Positions 58,251 to 64,000 of a DNA stretch of 64,000 bases are shown one piece after another. Source of the DNA: Galeruca laticollis (taxonomy: Eukaryota; Arthropoda; Insecta; Coleoptera; Chrysomelidae); NCBI GenBank assembly GCA_963921935.1, contig OY998178.1, positions 195,518,862 to 195,582,861 on the forward strand, given 5' to 3'. Made by a program: the position numbers and the translations under genes. Position 1 is the first letter of the stretch. Each line of letters begins with the position of its first letter. Under the pieces are notes generated by a model. The model did not search any database. It was given only the letters and a program-made list of their open reading frames with translations, and was not told the DNA's origin.

Positions 58251-58487
58251 ATCGAGTCAACAATAATGTAAGAATATGCGAGATAGAACGAAAAATGGAA
58301 GAAATGAGCAGACAAATGGCACAGTTAAAAAAAGAAAACCACGAATTAAGGATGAAAAATATGGAACTAAAGGAAAAACAGAATTTTTGCAAGGAAACAT
58401 GACACAGACACAGAAAAATTTTGGAGAGAAGAATTTGATAATACATGGTATAGAAGAAGAAGATGAGGAACAACTAGAAAACAACGG

Positions 58488-58575
58488 CTACTAGGTAAGT
58501 GTTTTTCTCAAAGATATAATGGCTCTATGGTGAACATAGTTTATCCAAGGAGCACTTACTGAGTAACCACTACAC
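58488..58575 (+). repeat. LTR-like direct repeat, right
   Basis: Near-copy of 56578-56668 with a few changes; ends CACTACA at 58575. Confidence 0.7.
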
Positions 58576-59577
58576 ATCTTTGAATAGATCTCCTTGTTCC
58601 GGATTTAAGTCAGAATTGTTCACCAAATAGGGTAAGTATTTTATATTTTTATGATCCATTGGAATCAAATGTTGCAAATAATGTGAAATGTCATTAGACC
58701 AAAGCGCTGCAGTCATAGCCAAATTCCCAGATATTATGTTACCGCTGTAATAACTTCTAATTGTTTGGTGGTTATTTGTTCCTTCTTTTTCTGCAACGTT
58801 GCTGTCACCAGTGCCGTAGGGCACAATAGAGCCGGAAATCCCTAATGAAGAACCGGGGGAGGGTGGTTTCCTGGCTCGAGCGGGAGGGTATCGTGGGTCC
58901 CCTTGGGCTTATACGATGTGCCAAGCCTGAGTTCTAAGGTTCGTCGTGTCGTCCAGCTGCCTGTACGTTCCAAGGGTCCAATCCACCTGTGTCGGTTAGA
59001 GGGATTTATTGAAGTAAAGGAAACAGTCTGGTTTAATAACATATAAATAGGACTATATTCCGAACGAATAAATCTAAAGTTACAAAAAAAACAATGACTT
59101 AACTCTGGGATGCACTTTCGAATGCCTACGGTATTTGATATAATATAATAATGACGTTATTTGTCCGGCACTTAAGTAAAACTAGCTAGGGTTTCTATTC
59201 GTCCTCTCTTCCAGTTATCGTCCTGTAAGGACAACGAAGATCCTTCGTCAGAGAAAAGTGGCCAGGGTTTTCTTAACCATAGAAACTGTCTAGCATCTCC
59301 TTACTAAAATATAACGCCTCGACTGAGCTAACGGTTATTTCAGTGGCTTCCATAACTTTGAAATTACGTAATGCAAAAACAGCTGATTTCGTAAACCGGC
59401 CCTTCTGCTGGGTGTCCCTAAATTCCCTTGACATATTTGTGCTTATTACACCGCGTAAAATTATCATTGATTTTGCATGGGACATTATCAATTATCTCTC
59501 TAGTGGTATAAAAATATTCATAATGAAATTAACTGTCTCCACCCTTACTTCGCGAAATCTACTCAAAATAACGTAAC
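58576..59577 (-). other. Unassigned block, possibly an LTR-element 5' part (minus strand)
   Basis: A GC-richer island (58800-59010) within AT-rich DNA. On the minus strand, AATAAATCCC near 59010 followed by CCGACACA and a short frame (58824-58570) could be an LTR end, leader and gag start. I cannot confirm any motif. Confidence 0.2.
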
Positions 59578-60005
59578 CAATTAGACCTGTAGTTACTTAT
59601 GTTAATACTCCTAATAATATATTAGCAAAGAAAGGTAACAATATACTTGATAATTACGGATATAAATCTAAATACACAATTAAAAATTCAATCAAAAAAT
59701 TAAAAGCAAGATGGCTCTAAACTCATTTCATTTGATGTTACCAATATGTTCACTAAAATTTCTCCTAAGGAATGCCTAACACTTGTAAGAAAATTACTAG
59801 AAGATAAAATTGTTAATCCAGGAATAATATCAGATATACTTAATTTATTTGATGTATGTATTAATCAGAATTATTTCACTTTTGACAATAATTTATATAT
59901 TCAAAATGAAGATTTACCAATGGGTAGCCCTATATGACCAATTTTGGAAAACATTTTTATGGATAGATTAAAAAGGAAAATCTGTGAAAGTAATATTTTA
60001 AAATA
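59578..60005 (+). pseudogene. Penelope RT fragment, third copy type
   Basis: Reads VTYVNTPNNILAKKGNNIL, KYTIKNSIKKLK, then SFDVTNMFTKISPKECLTLV (motif A, near 59727) and NEDLPMGSPI-stop-PILENIFMDRL (motif B, near 59910). This is Penelope RT from the pre-RT segment to motif B; motif C and the GIY-YIG domain are absent. It resembles the family at 26068 more than the one at 17161 in motif B (MGSP). Truncated at both ends. Confidence 0.75.
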
Positions 60006-60031
60006 GTATATTAAAGTATAAGCGGTAAAGA

Positions 60032-60106
60032 GGTCTTTCAAACACGCGGGACTTTTCGAGCACGACGGCGCAGCCGGAGTGCAATAGAGCAAGTGTTTGA
60101 AAGACC
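60032..60106. repeat. Hairpin GGTCTTTCAAACAC / GTGTTTGAAAGACC
   Basis: 14-nt perfect arms at 60032-60045 and 60093-60106 around a GC-rich 47-nt interior. CGTGTTTGAAAGTTCG near 60403 repeats part of it. Confidence 0.8.
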
Positions 60107-60201
60107 ATGCAGTTATCCACGAATACTTTACGCTATTTTTTTTTATTGGTGCACTTTGAAATCATGAATTATTATTATTATATTATTACTACAAAAAAAA
60201 G

Positions 60202-60276
60202 AAAGTCCGTCCTCGATGCCAAGTTTCATTTCATAGAAGTCCGCCCTCGATGCACAGCCAAGTTTCGTGAAAGTCC
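60202..60276 (+). repeat. Tandem ~35-bp repeat
   Basis: AAAGTCCGTCCTCGATGCCA and GAAGTCCGCCCTCGATGCACA..., then a third partial AAAGTCC. Confidence 0.65.
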
Positions 60277-60424
60277 ATCCTAAATTAGAATTTATTTTTA
60301 TTTGACGTTACGAGGTACTGCTGTCAAATCAATAATCAAAAAATTGTGGTTGATACTTACGTTTCTCAAGTTGTTGTTGTTAAGATAACTTTAAAAAACG
60401 CGCGTGTTTGAAAGTTCGATTTAA

Positions 60425-62537
60425 ACACGCTGAGGACGTCTTTCGACGCCCACCGCTTCCGTGGTGGGAGGCGGACGGCGTCTTTCGACGGCTCGTACAA
60501 TGTTTCGTATAATGCTTTAGTATTCCGTCAGCCTTTGAGCAGTGATGTTGCGCTGTTCTCAGCCGCTTGTAGACGTACTAAATTAGCGTAAAAGTATTAC
60601 AGTTTGAGTTCGCCATATGTGATCGTGCGGCAGGACCGTCAGGAGCGATAAGACCTAAATTAGGCAAAATAACATTCAAACGATTTGTTCCTTCGACTCA
60701 GGATAAATTGGAACGGTATATGCTTGATTCGCATGATTATATTGTTGACCCAGAATCGGATGCCGAATGGGCTGGGTCTAGCGATAGTGAGGAAGAACTA
60801 GATTTGTCGGTACTCGGGGGAACAACTACCGATTTTTTGGACAATAGTTTAGATTTAGCAGCCCCACAAAGCCCAACACCCAAATTAAAAAGAAAAGCTC
60901 CTCCTCAGACACCTGCAGATGTAGTTATATGGGACGCTGTGGAAGATAATATGACACAAATACCATTTACAAAACAGAGGGATCTTTTAGTTCAACCTAA
61001 CGGTAAGTTTGATTGTGTTTCACTTTTATTAGGTATTTTTATATTGTTTTAGGAAATGAACCAAAACATTATTTTGATTTACTCTTTGATGACGATTTCC
61101 TAGAAATGATAGTTGGGGAAACTCAATGCTATGCCGAAGACGTTTTCTGTCGGAAAATACAAAAGAAAACTCACGAATAACTCAGTGGGCAATATTGACA
61201 AAGGAAGAATTGCAAATATTCTTAGGTCTACTATTTCATATGGGCACTATTAGGCTGAATAGACTACAGGACTACTGGAAAACACATCGGCTTTTCAATA
61301 TACCTGCATTTTCGAACTACATGAGCAGAGATCGCTTCATGATAATTTTAAGATGTCTACATTTTAACAAAAATCCTAAACCTCGAGAGCCAAAACCGGA
61401 GGATAAATTATTTAAGATAAGACCCGTTGTAGACTATTTCAACTCAAAAATGAAACGAGTTTATTACCCAGGAAAAAATTTATCTTCAGATTAATCCATG
61501 GTACTGTGGCGTGGACGCATAGTTTTCAGGCAATATAATAAAAATGAGCGACACAAATACGGAGTAAAATTGTATTTGCTAACGGAGCCGGATGGAACGG
61601 TTTTAAAATTTTCCATCTACACTGGTACTCTAGACGATTTTGGGGGTAAAGGGCACTCTGCCAATGTTGTGCTCAACTTGATGGAAGAGAAACTAGGACA
61701 CTCCCTGTATTTAGATAATTTTTACAATAGCTATGACCTCGCCTGCAAATTGTTGTCTAGGAAAACCTATGGTACTGGTACTCTAAGGGTAGATCGTAAA
61801 CAAAATCCGGTTGATGTGAAGACTGCCAAACTAAAAAAAGGAGAAACGATTGCGCGCTACTCCAACGGAGTTATGATAGGTAAATGGAAGGATAATAGAG
61901 ACGTATTGTATATATCAACAGAATTTGGAAATAACTTGAAAAAGTATTATAACAGACGCCAACAAGAAAAAGGAAAACCGGAAGCTATTTGCGAATATAA
62001 TAAATCAATGGGAGGTATAGACAAAAAGGAACAGATGATGTCGTACTATCCATGCGACAGAAAAACTTTTCATTTGTTACATGCTTCCAGTAAATTCTTT
62101 TTTTTTATTCAAAAAGTACCAACAACCGAGAATTTCCTTGTATGAATATCGACTTCGTATTCTTGATTATTTACTGCCTGAAAAACAAGGTCCTAGCTAT
62201 GCCGAAAAAACACGCACCATGACCGACGTTCCAGCAAAAAATCCTGGAACAGGTGGATGCAAGAAACATGCCCATCGCAAGTGTACTAACTGTGCCAAGA
62301 ATAAGGTTCGCAGAGAAACAGTTTTCCATTGTCCATCCTGCCCTGGAAAGCCGGCATTGTGTTTCGAACCTTGTTTTGCCGAATTTCACATGAATATGTA
62401 GCTTTTTATTTTTCTTAAGTATTTCTCTGTGTTTAATGTGATGTTTTCACAAGACGTCCTTAGACGCCTTCCGCCTCTAGTGAACATTTTTTTGCAAGAG
62501 GGTGACGACGTCTTAAGACGTCCTAGCCCTCAGGGCG
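60425..62537 (+). mobile_element. piggyBac element B, ~2.1 kb, defective
   Basis: TTAA (60421-60424) precedes ACACGCTGAGGACGTCTTTC. The mirrored right end is GACGTCCTAGCCCTCAGGGC before TTAT (62538-62541, probably a mutated TTAA). Inverted subterminal blocks match inward for ~85 bp, notably GGCGGA(C/A)GGCGTCT. A 16-bp perfect palindrome GACGTCTTAAGACGTC lies at the right end, and a hairpin CCCACC...GGTGGG at the left. The transposase lies between. A different lineage from 28496 and 62671. Confidence 0.82.
60720..62401 (+). pseudogene. piggyBac transposase B, disabled, with an intron
   Basis: Probable ATG at 60720 (MLDSHDYIVDPESDAEW). The N-terminus is acidic and Ser-rich. A likely intron runs from 61001 (GTAAGT) to 61052 (TTTTAG), joining QPN-G to NEPKHYFDLLFDDDF. 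A frameshift occurs near 61130. Core: LHFNKNPKPREPK; first Asp in SSD-stop-SMVLWRG (the next Glu codon is TAA, 61492-61494); second Asp YLDNFYNSYDLAC; third Asp SMGGIDKKEQM. After FHLLH there is a deletion plus frameshift. The C-terminal region follows in another frame, with YEYRLRILDYLLPE and cysteine-rich CTNCAKNKVRRE, CPSCPGKPALC. Three lesions separate it from activity, and all catalytic Asp residues remain. Confidence 0.87.
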
Positions 62538-62670
62538 TTATTTTAGAGTTTTTTTAGAAATAAATGTTGTTTTCGTTCTTCTGGAATCATAACTGTGTAT
62601 TATTTCAAAAAAAACTATTTCAGCTTCTTAGGGTGGGTAGCCTCAAACCAGTCCGCAGCGAACGGGTTAA
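62538..62670. other. Short spacer ending in TTAA shared by two piggyBac ends
   Basis: Ends CCGCAGCGAACGGG-TTAA-CCCCCGTCTACC. GGG-TTAA-CCC could be a right terminus and a left terminus meeting at one TTAA (62667-62670). Confidence 0.5.
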
Positions 62671-64000
62671 CCCCCGTCTACCTTCCTAGATCATCAATGC
62701 ACACACTAGTGTTAAACGTTTAGCCAAACCGGTCGGTGATAGGCATGATATTGTAAAATTCGGTCTATGAAACGGACGCGCCTGCTGTGTACGAGTTTGT
62801 TAGTGAATATTTCCCAGTAGTAAGTATTTTTTATATTATGTTATTTTTGATGTATTTTTATCATAATATTTGAAAGTAAATAGTGAATTAGGTACGCAAC
62901 TGTGTTTTTATGACTAAAAATATAAGAACAAGAATAATTTTCAACCGTGTTTTTGCTTCCATATAAAAAGCATGAAAAATCTAAATGCAATATAGATTAT
63001 GATTAGAGTTGAGTTGTTCGTTTCTTATTTTAGACATGGGTGAATATGAACGAGAGCAGGAAAGACTAAAATATTTAATGGAGATGGAACTTACGAATGA
63101 AGAGCTGAATGAAGAACCGGCAGATGACGAGTTGACATGGTTGAAGAAAGATATTGTGGAAGTGAAACCGAGCAAGATATATCTGATAGTGGAGAATATG
63201 TTGTTCATTATGAATCAGCCGTTTTCTTGGAAAAAGATAGAAAGACAAAATGGATTAATCATTTACCGAATAAAACAGTTAGAATAAGAAGAGAGAACGA
63301 AGTGCTTCGTCTTCCAATATACAGATTAGCTACCCGTAACCTAATGACGCCAAAAGATATTTTTAAATTTTTTATAGATGACGAAATGTTAAATTTAATC
63401 GTAGAAAATACCTACATTTACATCGAGTCCATATCTTCTAGCTTCATAAGGGATCGAGATCCAAGGTTAACTGATCTAGTTGAAATTCAAGCCCTTTTAG
63501 GTTTGCTATCATACTCTGGAGTTATCACGGCGAATCGGTTAAACACTGAAGATTTGTGGGCATCAGATGGTTCCGGGATAGAAATGTTTAGATTAGCCAC
63601 GTTAATGAAGTTATTTTTATTGCGTTGTCTAAGATTTGACAGAAAGGACGCCAGTGATAATGCAAGAGTGGTAGTGGATAAATTAGCTCCCATTCGAAAC
63701 TTTTTTGATTTGTTTGTCAATAAATGCTAAACTGGGTATAGCCATTCCGAATACGTCACCATTGACGAGAATCTGGAAGGGTTTAGAAGACACTGCAACT
63801 TTAGACAATATATACCTTCGAAGCCAAATCGTTATGGTATTAAAGTTTTTCCTCTCTCTGGTGCGAGAACTTTTTTTTACACCAGCCATCTTCAGGTTTA
63901 CGTTGGGCAACAAACAGATGGCCCATATAAACAAAGCAATAGTGGTGATACAATTGTCCAGAGACTTTGTGACGACATAATATATTCTGGGAGTAATCTA
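62671..64000 (+). mobile_element. piggyBac element C, continues past the window
   Basis: Left terminus CCCCCGTCTACCTTCCTAGA next to TTAA (62667-62670). A ~360-bp leader is followed by the transposase, which is cut by the window end. Confidence 0.72.
63036..64000 (+). pseudogene. piggyBac transposase C, N-terminal and core part
   Basis: ATG at 63036 follows TTTCTTATTTTAGAC, a good splice acceptor, suggesting a 5' UTR intron. The first frame reads MGEYEREQERLKYLMEMELT and acidic sequence. A frameshift near 63135 leads to the frame of 63137-63730 (CGSETEQDISDSGEY, RDPRLTDLVEIQALLGLLSY, RCLRFDRKD). TAA at 63728-63730 interrupts, then the same frame continues with SEYVTIDENLEGFRRHC (first catalytic Asp), YIPSKPNRYGIKVF and YVGQQTDGPYK. 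The second and third Asp regions lie outside the window. The core resembles element A (63731-64000) at motif level but is not the same lineage. Confidence 0.85.

Larger units (their letters stand above)
56578..58575 (+). mobile_element. gag-only LTR-retroelement-like unit
   Basis: Direct repeats of ~90 bp (56578-56668 and 58488-58575; GGCTACTAGGT... to ...GAGTAACCACTACA) bracket a small membrane-protein ORF and a gag-like gene. The left copy ends in CA and is followed by TGGCAATCCTGCGAAC, which looks like a primer binding site. There is no pol. Repeats of 90 bp are short for LTRs, so this may be a non-autonomous or internally deleted gypsy-type element. Confidence 0.55.

Overview
This 64 kb window is AT-rich, intron-poor eukaryotic DNA packed with broken transposable elements. 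The families present are Ty3/gypsy, Penelope-like, I/Jockey-type non-LTR, long-TIR mariner, Tc1, several piggyBac lineages, and an insect-type cysteine-rich repeat family. Together they point to an insect; a beetle with a large repeat-rich genome is a guess from the element mix, not something the sequence proves. I found no convincing host gene, rRNA, tRNA or CRISPR array. One short ORF near 56.1-56.4 kb is the only weak candidate for a host exon.

Layout, left to right. Positions 1-3780 hold a dispersed repeat family, a 199-bp hairpin, a cysteine-rich protein pseudogene and an alternating foldback structure. Positions 3840-12955 are one LTR retrotransposon with ~2-kb LTRs, PBS, gag, protease, RT/RNase H, integrase and PPT. 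A mariner with ~290-bp inverted repeats (12970-14757) abuts its 3' LTR. Two Penelope-like elements follow head-to-head (14757-19556) and end at an (AT)n tract. Positions 19.7-24.8 kb hold decayed mariner, non-LTR and piggyBac remnants. From 25.4 to 38.2 kb a second Penelope family, again with an inverted partner, is interrupted by an 820-bp TA-target element, a nearly intact 2.4-kb piggyBac and a ~5.5-kb non-LTR element.

Positions 39.26-43.96 kb are a second non-LTR element of I type (zinc-knuckle ORF1, endonuclease-RT-RNase H ORF2). A perfect-core hairpin (44355-44429), a piggyBac 3' remnant (46235-46840) and a second long-TIR mariner (46938-48884) follow. A long unassigned tract leads to Tc1 and RT remnants (52.9-53.6 kb). 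Positions 56.6-58.6 kb carry a gag-only LTR-like unit preceded by a small membrane-protein ORF. A Penelope fragment (59.6-60.0 kb) and two piggyBac elements (60425-62537; 62671 to the window end) close the window.

The genes do not form a host pathway. They are element-encoded replication and transposition genes, mostly disabled by stops and frameshifts. The least damaged are the piggyBac transposase at 28874-30727 (one internal TGA), the gypsy integrase ORF (9713-10774) and the ORF1 at 39356-40189. Nesting gives relative ages: the 820-bp element, the piggyBac and the non-LTR element are all younger than the Penelope DNA they split.
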